A DNA stretch of 64,000 bases, from assembly GCA_964486455.1 (NCBI GenBank), contig CAZAMP010000005.1:62001-126000 (forward strand). The letters run 5' to 3'. This document shows, piece after piece, positions 1 through 9,663 of this stretch; position 1 is the first letter of the stretch, and each line of letters starts with the position of its first letter. The translations under genes were made by a program, and so were the position numbers. The notes under the pieces are model-generated. The model worked only from the letters and a program-made list of their open reading frames with translations. It ran no database searches and had not been told where the DNA came from. This DNA is from CAZAMP01 sp964486455. GTDB taxonomy: Bacteria; Eisenbacteria; RBG-16-71-46; CAZAMP01.

Positions 1-2
1 GA

Positions 3-1502
3 CTGCTGAGCGTCATAGTAGGGTGCGAATCGGAGTTTCAACCCAAGATTCAGGAAGATCTCGTTGTCCAAAGCCACTTCATCGAGTGGTCGACCGACAA
101 TGTGGACATCGGGGTGGTACCGATTCTCGACGGCACGGCGAACAACCTCGAGTGGGGAAGTCCCGATGACCCCGCGCGACCCTATTCGTACGTTCAGCTG
201 ACTGCGGAGAACGGCTTCGGAGACCCTGGCGCCTCCAAGTTCATTGCGATCAAGAGCGCGTACACCGGCGAATGGAACCCGATCACCAATCAGTACATCA
301 TTCGCAACGTGTACTTCCTGTTTCAGTGGGCCGATCTTTCCCTCTCCGCCTACGCAAATTCGTTCATCTGGGAAGGCGCCGATTTTGAGGTGCTTCACGC
401 GCAGATTGTCGCGCGTTGCATGCAAGACACGAGCATGTCCCAGAATGACTGCGAAGACATCGCCGATGATTCTCTCAGCGTGTTGCTCTATGACGTGCCC
501 GGCCAGCGTCCGCGCCCCGAGAACTGGAGCCAGATCGGCGGCGATGATCGGTTGGCCATCGCGATCGGTGACGGTCTCGCGTCAGCCGGCCGACAGGAGT
601 TCAAGAACTTCGGTTGCCAGGTGGCGTGCCACTCCGATGACGCCTACGGGCCGGTCGAAGATGGCTTCCTGGACGTTTGGCTGTGGAGCGCGAGCAAGAC
701 GAACCCATTGCATGAGGCGTTCAATCCCGGCGATATCGGGGGAGACGCGTCGCCGATCGAAGGGTTCTGCGGCTACGCCGATGACTACTTCGTCAACGAC
801 AGCGACGTGTTGACGCAGGATAGCGGGCCCGTGCTCTGGATCCCGAACTTCGACCCGGACGCGGCCCCCGAGGAACGCTATCCGTTACGAGTCTGGATGC
901 GCGCGTGCGATGTGAATCAGTCGGCCCAGGGGACGCGCGCCTGTGAATCGTTGAACATGGGAATGGATTTCCCGTGGCTTCAGCGTGGATCCACCTACGG
1001 ATGTCCCCTCACGTCGGACGCGTCCTCGCTGGTCAATCAGGTCGTCTTCAATTGGGACTCGAAGGAGAGACGGCAGGCCCGGCGCTGGCAGCGTGATGAC
1101 TTCGTCTCCGGGTATTTGTTGGGTCATGATTACCAGGGTTCTAGTCTTCCCAGCAGCTTCTCGTTCTGTCTTCCGGGCTGCTTCCGGTCGGAAGACCCAC
1201 CCAACTGCGAAGGCAACCCCTACGAAACACATGAAGCCAGCTCGATCCAGGTGAGAGCGCATGGCCGGTATTCGGGGGTGTCGAGACACTGGGTGCTCGA
1301 GATGGCGCGCGAAGCGGGCAGCGCGTGGGGCAACACGCAAGGCGGGCTTTTCGTCGAGGATATCGACTTCGATCGGCTCCGAGATGTCCCGCGCGACTTC
1401 CATTTCGCCGTGGCGCTGTGGAACGAGGAGAGCGGTGCCCATTGGGGGTCGCCGCCGATCCGTCTTCACTTTGATCCGCCACCACCACGAGAAGTCCCAT
1501 GA
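3..1502 (+). CDS. Lipoprotein with ethylbenzene-dehydrogenase-type heme-binding domain (5' end cut by window)
   Basis: The frame is open from base 3 and continues upstream of the window, so the gene is partial. The first visible residues read as the end of a lipoprotein signal with an I-V-G-C lipobox (Cys near base 24); the GTG at 102 is therefore not the true start. The rest resembles the EB_dh / cytochrome c-552-type heme-binding fold: a FQW strand near the start, a CQVACH motif at bases 615-632, then DVWLWSASKTNP and GYADDY segments. The spacing of the heme motif is CxxxCH rather than CxxCH. Likely an outer-membrane or periplasmic redox or heme-carrying lipoprotein; substrate unknown. It overlaps the next gene by 4 bases (ATGA), implying co-transcription and possible partnership with that barrel protein. 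Family call is by motif only. Confidence 0.7.
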   Translation: MLSVIVGCESEFQPKIQEDLVVQSHFIEWSTDNVDIGVVPILDGTANNLEWGSPDDPARPYSYVQLTAENGFGDPGASKFIAIKSAYTGEWNPITNQYIIRNVYFLFQWADLSLSAYANSFIWEGADFEVLHAQIVARCMQDTSMSQNDCEDIADDSLSVLLYDVPGQRPRPENWSQIGGDDRLAIAIGDGLASAGRQEFKNFGCQVACHSDDAYGPVEDGFLDVWLWSASKTNPLHEAFNPGDIGGDASPIEGFCGYADDYFVNDSDVLTQDSGPVLWIPNFDPDAAPEERYPLRVWMRACDVNQSAQGTRACESLNMGMDFPWLQRGSTYGCPLTSDASSLVNQVVFNWDSKERRQARRWQRDDFVSGYLLGHDYQGSSLPSSFSFCLPGCFRSEDPPNCEGNPYETHEASSIQVRAHGRYSGVSRHWVLEMAREAGSAWGNTQGGLFVEDIDFDRLRDVPRDFHFAVALWNEESGAHWGSPPIRLHFDPPPPREVP

Positions 1503-3007
1503 TCCGGGGTAGGAAAGGGGGAGCTGTGAGTCCTCTCGGGCAGCTCACGACGCGGATAGTCGGGGGGGTGGTCTTGCTGTCATGCGCGGTTGGAGTCACC
1601 TCCGCAGCGGCGCAGTTCTCGTCGGTGTTTCTCGACAATTGGAATCTCGGGCACGAGTTCAGTCGGAACTCAGCGAGGCTCGATGCGCTGGCCGGCGCTT
1701 GGGTTTCGCTGGAGGATGAGAGTCGCGAGATCAACATGTGGGACTACGGTCGAAACGTCGCGGGATTTCTTCTCGACCGAGACGCGTGGACAGGTGATTT
1801 CTGGGCCAAAGTCGAAGACATCGATCGTCGTGCCTCGGGTGAACCCTCGTCGGGCTCCGTGTCGGAGGGGGGGTTCCAGGCGGCCTTTCGCTCCTACGAT
1901 CGCGCGATCGGTGTCGAGGGAACTTTGACACAGGGAGAGGATTACTCCGGAGAAGAGAGCGCCAAGCACACGTTCTCCGGACCGCGGATCGGTGTCGTCG
2001 GCAACCTGGCTCTCTCCGAGTCATTGTTTCTCGGGCTTGCCATCTCCCAGATCGACGAGAAGGAAAAGATCGTGTCCGGGAACCCACTCGCGGCTGAGCA
2101 CACAACGAGTCGGACCGATTGGCAGTTCGGGGCGGTCTACTTTCTGTCCAGCAAGATCGATCTCGGTGCGAGTCTCCAGCTGTCGAACAATCGCATCAAG
2201 GGCGTGTCCCAGGACGGTCTTCACAGAGACGAGTACGACTGGGATCGTCCCATCACGGAATACGGCGCGCAGATCATCTATGGCGCCGAGAGCGATCTTC
2301 AGGGTGGGGCATACGTCAACTGGACGAAGCTCGACGGCGGTGAAGTGCTTCGTGTCTCTTGGGCGCGCGAGTTCTTCCTGAACCCATCCGGAGTCGATCT
2401 CTCGATAAACGTGCCAACGCTTTCGGAAGATCTCAGCGCATCAAGCGCCGGCACCCGGTGGTTCTATCGACTGATCAACGGCATCGACGTCGGAGCCGCC
2501 GCTCAGTACACGTCGGGGGACTACTCTGTGGTCGTCAATCCGACGTTTCCCAGCCTCAACAGAACGATGGAGAGAAGCTTCACGGAGATGAAGCTCTCAA
2601 TGGGCCTCGGGCTGACTCCCATTTCCGACCTTTCGATACTGGGACAGGTCGACGTGCAGCGTCTCGAGACCGATGCCGTCGTGTTGGAAAACGCGAGTGA
2701 GCGGATAGAGAGGACCACGAAGATAGGCGGCGGCCTGGAGTACTTCGCCAGGCCATCGCTCGTCCTGCGGGGCGGCTTCGCTTGGTCGACCTATGCGGAC
2801 GAGTTCGACTTTGTGGGTGAGTTGACGAAGACGGAATACACGTCGACGGACTACACGGGCGGCATCGGATGGTCTCCGCGTGGCGGGTTCTTCATCTTGG
2901 ATGTCGCCATCGGATTTGGCCAGAGGTCGGCGGATACGCCACTTGATCTGGTCGATGATTCGGATTCATACATGATTACGGTGACCGGACGTACCCTTCT
3001 CAGGTAG
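1499..3007 (+). CDS. Outer-membrane beta-barrel protein, unknown function
   Basis: A 502-residue protein with an N-terminal signal peptide ending SAAA before QFSS, followed by alternating hydrophobic/polar strands rich in Gly, Tyr and Ser and ending in an Arg-rich TLLR. This is the pattern of an outer-membrane beta-barrel, but I recognise no named family. Its start overlaps the stop of the upstream heme-domain lipoprotein, so the two may form a lipoprotein-barrel pair, as in outer-membrane electron-transfer or export complexes; that is inference. A GTG at 1526 with an AGGA upstream is an alternative start that still leaves a complete signal peptide. Confidence 0.6.
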   Translation: MIRGRKGGAVSPLGQLTTRIVGGVVLLSCAVGVTSAAAQFSSVFLDNWNLGHEFSRNSARLDALAGAWVSLEDESREINMWDYGRNVAGFLLDRDAWTGDFWAKVEDIDRRASGEPSSGSVSEGGFQAAFRSYDRAIGVEGTLTQGEDYSGEESAKHTFSGPRIGVVGNLALSESLFLGLAISQIDEKEKIVSGNPLAAEHTTSRTDWQFGAVYFLSSKIDLGASLQLSNNRIKGVSQDGLHRDEYDWDRPITEYGAQIIYGAESDLQGGAYVNWTKLDGGEVLRVSWAREFFLNPSGVDLSINVPTLSEDLSASSAGTRWFYRLINGIDVGAAAQYTSGDYSVVVNPTFPSLNRTMERSFTEMKLSMGLGLTPISDLSILGQVDVQRLETDAVVLENASERIERTTKIGGGLEYFARPSLVLRGGFAWSTYADEFDFVGELTKTEYTSTDYTGGIGWSPRGGFFILDVAIGFGQRSADTPLDLVDDSDSYMITVTGRTLLR

Positions 3008-3089
3008 GCCGGTCCATGACCTGCGGGCAACTGTCTACGCATCGGTTGTGGCGTCGCGATTCGGCGTGCCACGGGTTTCGCAAAGGTAG

Positions 3090-3118
3090 TTGACAGTCTT
3101 TGCCGAGATAGTTACCGT
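3090..3118 (+). promoter_or_regulatory. Candidate sigma-70-type promoter for the TonB-dependent receptor
   Basis: TTGACA (3090-3095), 17-base spacer, TACCGT (3113-3118). It lies about 50 bases before the preferred start at 3171. The TTG of the -35 box could itself be mistaken for a start codon of the receptor. Confidence 0.45.
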
Positions 3119-3170
3119 AAAGCTGTCGGTAAGAGAAGCTCCGCGGGTTGGGACAAGAAGGAGAGCAGTT

Positions 3171-5888
3171 ATGCAGTCCAGCCCGCTTGTCATTCCAAGG
3201 GGTTTCCTGCTGATCTTCCTCTCATTTTATCTGCTAATCGCCCTCTTCCCAGCCGCCACAATGGCCCAGGAAAGCGTCGGTGAGATCACGGGCCGGGTGG
3301 TCGATTCGGAATCTGAACAGCCGCTGGCCTACGCGAACATCGTGCTGCTCGACACCGAGTGGGGTGCCATGAGCGCGGACGACGGGTCGTTCCGCATTCA
3401 GAACATCCCCGTTGGCGTGTACGTGCTCAAGACGATGTACATGGGGTATGAGGAGAATCGGATCGAGGGTGTTGAGGTCGCTCCGGGCGACCCGACCACC
3501 GTGAACTTCTCGCTGGTCCCCACCGTGGTGGGGTCGGTCGGGGAGGTTCTGGTCCACGGCGAGCGCGAGGAACTCATCGATCTGAAATCCACTTCCGTCA
3601 AGACCGGTGTGAGCTCGGAGGATATCGCCTCGCTTCCGGTTGACGAGATCACCGAGGCGATCGGGCTCAAGGCCGGCGTCGTTGCAAAGGGCGGCGAGCT
3701 GTACTTCCGCGGTGGTCGGGCCGGAGAGGTGGCCGTCATGGTCGACGGTGTGCAGGTCCGCAATCCGCTTTCGGGAGGCAGCGTATCGCTGGCGACGTTC
3801 GCGGTCGAAGACGCCGAGGTTATTCTAGGCGGCCTGGATGCCAAGTACGGCAACGCCCAGTCGGGTGTGATCAACTACAAGACCAAGGAAGGCGGCGACC
3901 ATCTCGCCGGTGAGATCCGGTTCGAGACCGATGACTTCGGCGCGCCCGACAAGACGTACAACAATCTGGACCGGCTGCTGTTTGGCGTGGGCGGTCCTTT
4001 GCCGATTCGCAACATGAACTACTACGTCTCGGCGCAGGGAACATGGACCGACCGCTATCCGGCGACCAAGGAGAGGCGCTCGCACAGGCGAGTCCTCGAC
4101 TTCATCTCGATAGGGGAGCGGAAGTACAACGACGTGCGGTTGCAGGGAAAGATCACCTGGAAGCCGGGCGTGCCCTACAAGATGAGTTTCGAGTATCTAT
4201 CCAATAGGACGACGTCCGATCGCTACTATCACAACTGGACCTGGGAAGGTTACGTCAAGACGTTCCTGGATACCCTGCAGACGGGCGAGGTTCTCCTGCG
4301 TCGGGGGCCGTGGTCACCGTTCAAGGCCGACGACACCTATGAGTACTACAATGCCTCCGAACACACACCGGATTCGGATTCGCAATTCAGGCAAGCCAAG
4401 CTCATGTTCACGCAGACGCTCGGCGAAGGAAACACATTCTATTCCGTGAAGATCGCCAGAAACCACTTCGCGGACGGCCAGAACGTTCAGGGCAAGAACC
4501 CCTGGGAATATGACGCCGAGGAGCGGCGGGACCTCTACTACGATTACGAGAACGATCTGCAGTCGCTCTTCTTCGTCCGAGGCGGTGATTTCCCGAGCTG
4601 GACGGTGCGAGACACCAAGGTGTACTCAGGGTTGGCCGAAGTGACCCATCGGTGGCGAAATCACACGTTCGAAGCCGGCGCCGAGTTCAAGTACAACGAC
4701 CTCTTCTATCATCATGTGGAAGAGATGTACATCGGTCGGGATCAGGGCTTCCAGATCGGGCGCTTCGATCGCTACCACTACTTCCAACCCGAAGCGTCCG
4801 CGTATTTCCAGGACAGGTGGGAACACGAGGGCATGGTGCTCAACCTCGGGATCCGCTTCGATGCCTTCTCGGTCGGCAGTCAGATCGATCCCGCAGAGGT
4901 CGACGAGAAGGTGAAGCAGCAGTTCAGTCCGCGCATCGGAATCGCCTATCCGATCTCGGACCGGGACGTTTTCAGCTTCCATTACGGTCGCTACTATCAG
5001 TTCCCGGACCGTCGCTATCTCTACGACAATCGGTCGGTATTCGATCAGCGGACCCGTGGCAATCCCAATCTCTCCAACGAGACGACGGTTTCCTACCAGG
5101 CGGCGATCCAGCACCTCTTCAGCGAGACGGTGAAGGGGCAGTTCTCCGTTTACTATAAGGACATCTTCGGATTGCTCTCTGAAGAGCAGATCCGCACGAC
5201 GGACTCCGCCAGTCTCGTTTACCAGTACGTCAACAGGGACTACGCTTCGTCGCGCGGGTTCGAGATGACGGTTGACCGGTCTTTCGCCGGCGGGTTCACG
5301 GGAGAGCTGAGCTACACGTTCGGCATCGCCACCGGCGTCGCTTCGGATCCCCAGGCCGCGAACGAGCAGAACTTCAGGTACCTGCCCATTTCGGAACAGC
5401 CACTTGCCTGGGACCAGCGGCACGCATTCAGCGCGGCGTTCACCGCCATGGATCCGGGCGGCAATTGGACGCTCGGTGCCGTCTGGCAGATCGGCTCGGG
5501 CTTCCCGTACACGCCGCGGGAGCGCGACGCCCGTGACATCGAGCCGGAAATTCAGTACTCGAGGCGACTCCCGGCGACGACGTCACTCGGGCTTCAGGCG
5601 GAGAAGAACTATCGGGTCTGGGGTCAGCCGTTCCGCGTCTTCGTCCGGGCGGACAATGTCCTGGACAGCCGGAATATCAGCACGCTGTCGCCGTTCAACT
5701 GGCCGCTCGCGCCGGGGCTCGACAGCTTTGACTACACGATCTACTTCACCGAGACGGGACATGCCGGCGGTGCCTACAAGGGAGAAGACATCGACGGCGA
5801 TGGCAGAGACGATTTCGTGCCTCTTCACGATCCACGCGTGTTCGAGGAGGGGCGATCTATTCGAATGGGTCTAAGTCTAGCCTTCTAG
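3171..5888 (+). CDS. TonB-dependent receptor with N-terminal carboxypeptidase-like regulatory domain
   Basis: A 905-residue outer-membrane receptor. Order: signal peptide (about 1-32, cleavage after ATMA leaving Gln at +1), a carboxypeptidase-regulatory-like domain (GEITGRVVDSE...PLAYANIVL, about 35-120), a plug domain (VMVDGVQVRNPL... and a YGNAQSGVINYKTKEGG segment), then a long barrel ending in SLAF with terminal Phe. This architecture is usual for SusC-like and related receptors that import bulky ligands with TonB energy. The ATG at 3171 is chosen because GAAGGAGAG precedes it and it directly begins the signal peptide; upstream codons overlap a promoter. No SusD-like partner follows, so the substrate is not implied. 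Confidence 0.88.
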   Translation: MQSSPLVIPRGFLLIFLSFYLLIALFPAATMAQESVGEITGRVVDSESEQPLAYANIVLLDTEWGAMSADDGSFRIQNIPVGVYVLKTMYMGYEENRIEGVEVAPGDPTTVNFSLVPTVVGSVGEVLVHGEREELIDLKSTSVKTGVSSEDIASLPVDEITEAIGLKAGVVAKGGELYFRGGRAGEVAVMVDGVQVRNPLSGGSVSLATFAVEDAEVILGGLDAKYGNAQSGVINYKTKEGGDHLAGEIRFETDDFGAPDKTYNNLDRLLFGVGGPLPIRNMNYYVSAQGTWTDRYPATKERRSHRRVLDFISIGERKYNDVRLQGKITWKPGVPYKMSFEYLSNRTTSDRYYHNWTWEGYVKTFLDTLQTGEVLLRRGPWSPFKADDTYEYYNASEHTPDSDSQFRQAKLMFTQTLGEGNTFYSVKIARNHFADGQNVQGKNPWEYDAEERRDLYYDYENDLQSLFFVRGGDFPSWTVRDTKVYSGLAEVTHRWRNHTFEAGAEFKYNDLFYHHVEEMYIGRDQGFQIGRFDRYHYFQPEASAYFQDRWEHEGMVLNLGIRFDAFSVGSQIDPAEVDEKVKQQFSPRIGIAYPISDRDVFSFHYGRYYQFPDRRYLYDNRSVFDQRTRGNPNLSNETTVSYQAAIQHLFSETVKGQFSVYYKDIFGLLSEEQIRTTDSASLVYQYVNRDYASSRGFEMTVDRSFAGGFTGELSYTFGIATGVASDPQAANEQNFRYLPISEQPLAWDQRHAFSAAFTAMDPGGNWTLGAVWQIGSGFPYTPRERDARDIEPEIQYSRRLPATTSLGLQAEKNYRVWGQPFRVFVRADNVLDSRNISTLSPFNWPLAPGLDSFDYTIYFTETGHAGGAYKGEDIDGDGRDDFVPLHDPRVFEEGRSIRMGLSLAF

Positions 5889-5949
5889 GTGAACAACCAT
5901 CACCCGGTTCCGGGTCACCGCTCGATGGGCGATGGGAGGTTATAGAAAG

Positions 5950-8646
5950 ATGAGAAAGCTGAGGTTGGCGGCGGGATCAACGACCAAGAGAGTTGTGGCC
6001 GCCGGGTTTGCCCTGCTTTTGCTCACACCGGGCTCGCTATCGGCCTGGGAAGACGTACCGGACCTATTGGGTCAGCTCGACAGATATGTTGACACCCATG
6101 GCGGGCCGAGGCCCCTCTATGCGATCCGGCCACCGTACATTTTCACTCACAACGTCGGTTTCCTTCAGGTCCAGATCACGAACCTTGGGATCGTGGGCAA
6201 CTGGTGGATCGAGGCAAACTCCGCTGGCTGGCGCGGTGGCGAGTACTTGTACGCGGCCGGTCTGTGGGTCGGAGCGAAGAAGTCCGACCAGGTCGCGCGG
6301 GTGTCGACAGCGGCGTACGCGACCGAGTTCCTGCCGCCGATCGATCCCGAGTGGACCGTCTACGAGGGCTTCGAGGGAATGCAGGGCGGCAATCGGATCG
6401 GATTCTCGACCGACGCCGTCTTGGAGATCGGTCCGGACGTTCTGGATGTGCGTACTTCCGGGGCGAACGACGACTGGAACGGCGGCGCGGACTCCCAGAT
6501 CGACGAGGACTTCCTGAACGGCCTGGATGACGACGGAGACTTCGCGGTTGACGAGGATTTCGAAGCGATCGGTCAACAGATGTTCTCCTGCCAATACTGG
6601 GACATCTCGCCGATCACGCAGGAGATCAATACGGAACATGAGCCGCTGGACCTCTTGGTTCAGCAGCGGAGCTTCGCTTGGGCGACCGCCGGTGCGAACG
6701 AGTTCATCGGGCTCGACTACAAGATCTGGAACATCGGCAATGAGACGCTCAATGACGTGTTCATCGCGTTCTTCGTGGACGGTGACGCGGGACCGAAGAG
6801 CCGGCCGAGCTTCTGGGTCGATGACAAGGGCGGTTTCGTCTCCATCGATACGCTTGTCGTTGACGAGGCCCTTCCGGAAGGGCCCTGTCGAAATCGTGCG
6901 GTGAGCGTCGACCTGGCCTACGTATTCGATACACCCGACATCGAGATCAATGAAGAAGAGGGTGGGACAAAGGGCGGTGACGTCACCGGGTTCTTCGGCG
7001 GGATGTTCCTTGGGCACAGCGTCGATCCGGTCGGCATCGACGCTCCCGCGCAGGTCGGGATTCGCAGGGCGAAGTTCTTCTCGAGCTCAGAGCCCTATCC
7101 GGCCGGAGATCCGCGAAACGACTTCGAACGCTACGACCTGATCTCGGGTGAAGGCGTTCCCGTCCGTGAGACGGTCAAGCCTGCCGACTATCGCTACGTG
7201 ATCTCGGCGGGCCCGTTCCGCAGCCTACCGCCTGACACATTCCTTACGTTTCAAACGGCCTTTGTAATCGGCGAGGGTCGGCAGGGGATGATCGAGAACG
7301 CGATCGGGGCCCAGCTGATCTACGACGGTGTGTGGCGTGATACCGATGGAAACGAGACGACGGGAGCGGGCGGAAGAGAGACGTGCGTTCGTCCCCCCGG
7401 CACCGCCGGTCACGTCACGTGGGATGATCCATGCGATACGACCTCGACGTCGATCCGAATCGACTGGGAGGGCTATTGCGCGGTGTCGAACTACGTCGAC
7501 AATGACTGCAACTCGTGCACGCCGTCCGTTACAGGCGCGGAGACGCTCGTGAACTGGGTCGGCACCGTAGCCCCGGCACCGCCGGTCACGAACAACGAGT
7601 GCGAAGGCGTTGATGTGGATGAGCGCGCCGGTGGCGACCGCCGCGTCGTCCTCAGGTGGGACAATCTCTCCGAGCTGAAGGCGGACCCCCTTCAGAAGCG
7701 AATTCTCTTTCAGGGCTATCGCATCTGGCGGGTCGAAGGGTGGCGGCGCCCGGTTGGCTCGACCGGACCGGCCCCCGAAGAGTGGCAGCTCCTGACGCAG
7801 ATCGTGAAGGATCCGTCATCGGCTCCCGGAATCTGCCGAGTCGAGAACCCCGATGTCGTCGGGGACACTCTCGAGTTCTCGCTCTATATGGATATGCTCG
7901 GCAACTGGGTACCGGAAGAGTGGCCCGACAATCTGGGTGAGCCGTGTGAGGTTTGCCCGGAGTTTTGCTGGCCACAGCGGGCCTTCATGCAGGACACGAC
8001 TTTGGTCCCGCTCGTTTCCGGGATCGTGACCGGCGACACGACGGCCGTTCGGGATTCGCTTACGGGCGAGGTAATCGACCAGCCGTTCGCGTTCGCGGAC
8101 CAGTACCCCGTCGGGTACTACACGTACATCGACAGCGCGGGCATCAAGAACGGGATGATCTACTTCTATGACATCACCGCGTTCAGCGCGTGGGACGAGC
8201 TGATCGAGGTGGAGGGCAGCGACGAGACAATCGTTCAGCACTACGAGCTCTCGGGGCGTCCGGCGGCCAAGGAATGTCAGCAGGTGGTTCCGACATGGTC
8301 GGCGGCGGACGCGAAGGACGAGATCTACGTGGTTCCCAACCCATATATCCAGGAAGATCGATCTGTTCTCCCGTGGGGATGGGATCTAATTCCGTCGGAC
8401 GCGGATCCGACAGGCACGCGGATAGCGTTTACCAACCTTCCGCGCGGTCGAAACGTTGTGAAGATTTACACACTCGCCGGCGACCTAGTTCAAACGCTGG
8501 ATCACCAGGCGACGGAAGAACGCGGTACGGTGTTCTGGAACCTCGTGAGCCGTAACGGGCAGGATATTGTCGCGGGCGTATACATGTTCACCGTCAGAAC
8601 CGAGAAACAAGGCACGAAAGTGGGTCGGTTTGTCGTGATCCGCTAG
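5950..8646 (+). CDS. Large secreted protein with C-terminal FlgD-like / sorting-type domain
   Basis: An 898-residue exported protein. The signal peptide runs to about residue 30 (GSLSA). The body has an acidic Asp-rich stretch (DSQIDEDF...LDDDGDFAVDEDF, roughly residues 180-205) that looks calcium binding. The C-terminus contains VVPNPYIQ, a KIYTLAGDLV strand, WNLVSRNGQDIVAGVYMFTV and KVGRFVVIR. That is the FlgD Ig-like / type IX secretion C-terminal pattern seen in FCB-group bacteria. Many Cys residues suggest an extracellular protein. The ATG at 5950 is preferred over the one at 5932, whose codons overlap the GGGAGG ribosome site at 5934-5939. Followed directly by PorV/PorQ, which fits export through a type IX route. 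Confidence 0.75.
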   Translation: MRKLRLAAGSTTKRVVAAGFALLLLTPGSLSAWEDVPDLLGQLDRYVDTHGGPRPLYAIRPPYIFTHNVGFLQVQITNLGIVGNWWIEANSAGWRGGEYLYAAGLWVGAKKSDQVARVSTAAYATEFLPPIDPEWTVYEGFEGMQGGNRIGFSTDAVLEIGPDVLDVRTSGANDDWNGGADSQIDEDFLNGLDDDGDFAVDEDFEAIGQQMFSCQYWDISPITQEINTEHEPLDLLVQQRSFAWATAGANEFIGLDYKIWNIGNETLNDVFIAFFVDGDAGPKSRPSFWVDDKGGFVSIDTLVVDEALPEGPCRNRAVSVDLAYVFDTPDIEINEEEGGTKGGDVTGFFGGMFLGHSVDPVGIDAPAQVGIRRAKFFSSSEPYPAGDPRNDFERYDLISGEGVPVRETVKPADYRYVISAGPFRSLPPDTFLTFQTAFVIGEGRQGMIENAIGAQLIYDGVWRDTDGNETTGAGGRETCVRPPGTAGHVTWDDPCDTTSTSIRIDWEGYCAVSNYVDNDCNSCTPSVTGAETLVNWVGTVAPAPPVTNNECEGVDVDERAGGDRRVVLRWDNLSELKADPLQKRILFQGYRIWRVEGWRRPVGSTGPAPEEWQLLTQIVKDPSSAPGICRVENPDVVGDTLEFSLYMDMLGNWVPEEWPDNLGEPCEVCPEFCWPQRAFMQDTTLVPLVSGIVTGDTTAVRDSLTGEVIDQPFAFADQYPVGYYTYIDSAGIKNGMIYFYDITAFSAWDELIEVEGSDETIVQHYELSGRPAAKECQQVVPTWSAADAKDEIYVVPNPYIQEDRSVLPWGWDLIPSDADPTGTRIAFTNLPRGRNVVKIYTLAGDLVQTLDHQATEERGTVFWNLVSRNGQDIVAGVYMFTVRTEKQGTKVGRFVVIR

Positions 8647-8700
8647 CATTGCGGATCGTCGACCGGCGGCACGAGTGTTGAGGAGTAAGGAGGAGGAACC

Positions 8701-9639
8701 GTGAAGACGCTCTGGAGTGCGGCCCTTTTGGGTTTGATTCTGCCGGGGCTGGCATACGGGGTCGAAGAGTTCCAAAAGGTCGGGACGGTCGGTGCGCAGT
8801 TTCTGAAGATCGGTTACGGCGCGCGGGCAGCCGGCATGGGTGGCGCGTACACGGCCGTGGCCGAGGATGCGAGCGCCGTCTTCTGGAACCCCGCTGGCGT
8901 TGCACGACTCACGGATAACGTGCTCTCGTTCAATCACGTGGTCTGGCCCGCGGAAATCGCGATGACGCAAGCCGCCTACGTGGGGCATTTCGGCTGGCTA
9001 CCGGGGACGTGGGCGGTGAGCGCGCGCTCCCTTTACATGGATGCGCAGCCGGTGCGTACGGTGATCGATGACCAAGGTGAGTCGGGTGAGACGTTCGACG
9101 CGGGAGATGTCGCCTTCGGTGTAACGTATGCACGTTCCCTAACGGACAAGTTCTCGGTCGGTGTGAGCGGTTTCTACGTCCGCGAGGGATTGGCGAACTA
9201 CTCGGCGACCGCATACACGTTCGACTTCGGCACGCTCTACAATACGGGTTTTCGATCGCTCAAGGTCGGAATGGCCATCGCCAACATTGGTTCGGACATG
9301 AAGTTCCTGGAGCGGAACGTCAAGATCCCCACGATCTTCCGTGTCGGGATCTCGATGAACGTCTACAAGGACGATACGAGTGAGCTTCTCGCGACCGCGG
9401 AGTTCAGTCATCCGCCTGACAACGCCGAGCGAGGGAACTTCGGCGCCGAATACTCGTATCGGGACTTCTTCTATGTGCGCGGTGGATACAACTATCGATA
9501 CGATACCGAGGGCCTTGCGGCCGGTGTCGGCATCCACTTCCCCGCGAGCATTTCGTCGAACGCCCGGGTGGACTACGCGTATACCGACATGGCCGATCTC
9601 GGGCAAGCTCACCGCTTCTCGCTGGAGCTGAGCTTCTAG
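8701..9639 (+). CDS. PorV/PorQ family outer-membrane protein
   Basis: A 312-residue barrel with a signal peptide (to about residue 20) and the family hallmark GARAAGMGGAYTAVAEDASAVFWNPAG at roughly residues 40-65. It ends in an aromatic strand (RFSLELSF). PorV and PorQ are FadL-like barrels that in Bacteroidota shuttle type IX cargo from the SprA translocon to the attachment complex. The start is a GTG behind AAGGAGGAGG. It sits between the sorting-domain protein and the GWxTD protein, and a SprA homologue lies at 48.9-55.4 kb. Confidence 0.85.
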   Translation: MKTLWSAALLGLILPGLAYGVEEFQKVGTVGAQFLKIGYGARAAGMGGAYTAVAEDASAVFWNPAGVARLTDNVLSFNHVVWPAEIAMTQAAYVGHFGWLPGTWAVSARSLYMDAQPVRTVIDDQGESGETFDAGDVAFGVTYARSLTDKFSVGVSGFYVREGLANYSATAYTFDFGTLYNTGFRSLKVGMAIANIGSDMKFLERNVKIPTIFRVGISMNVYKDDTSELLATAEFSHPPDNAERGNFGAEYSYRDFFYVRGGYNYRYDTEGLAAGVGIHFPASISSNARVDYAYTDMADLGQAHRFSLELSF

Positions 9640-9663
9640 CACGAGCGCCGAGTCGGGAGAGGC

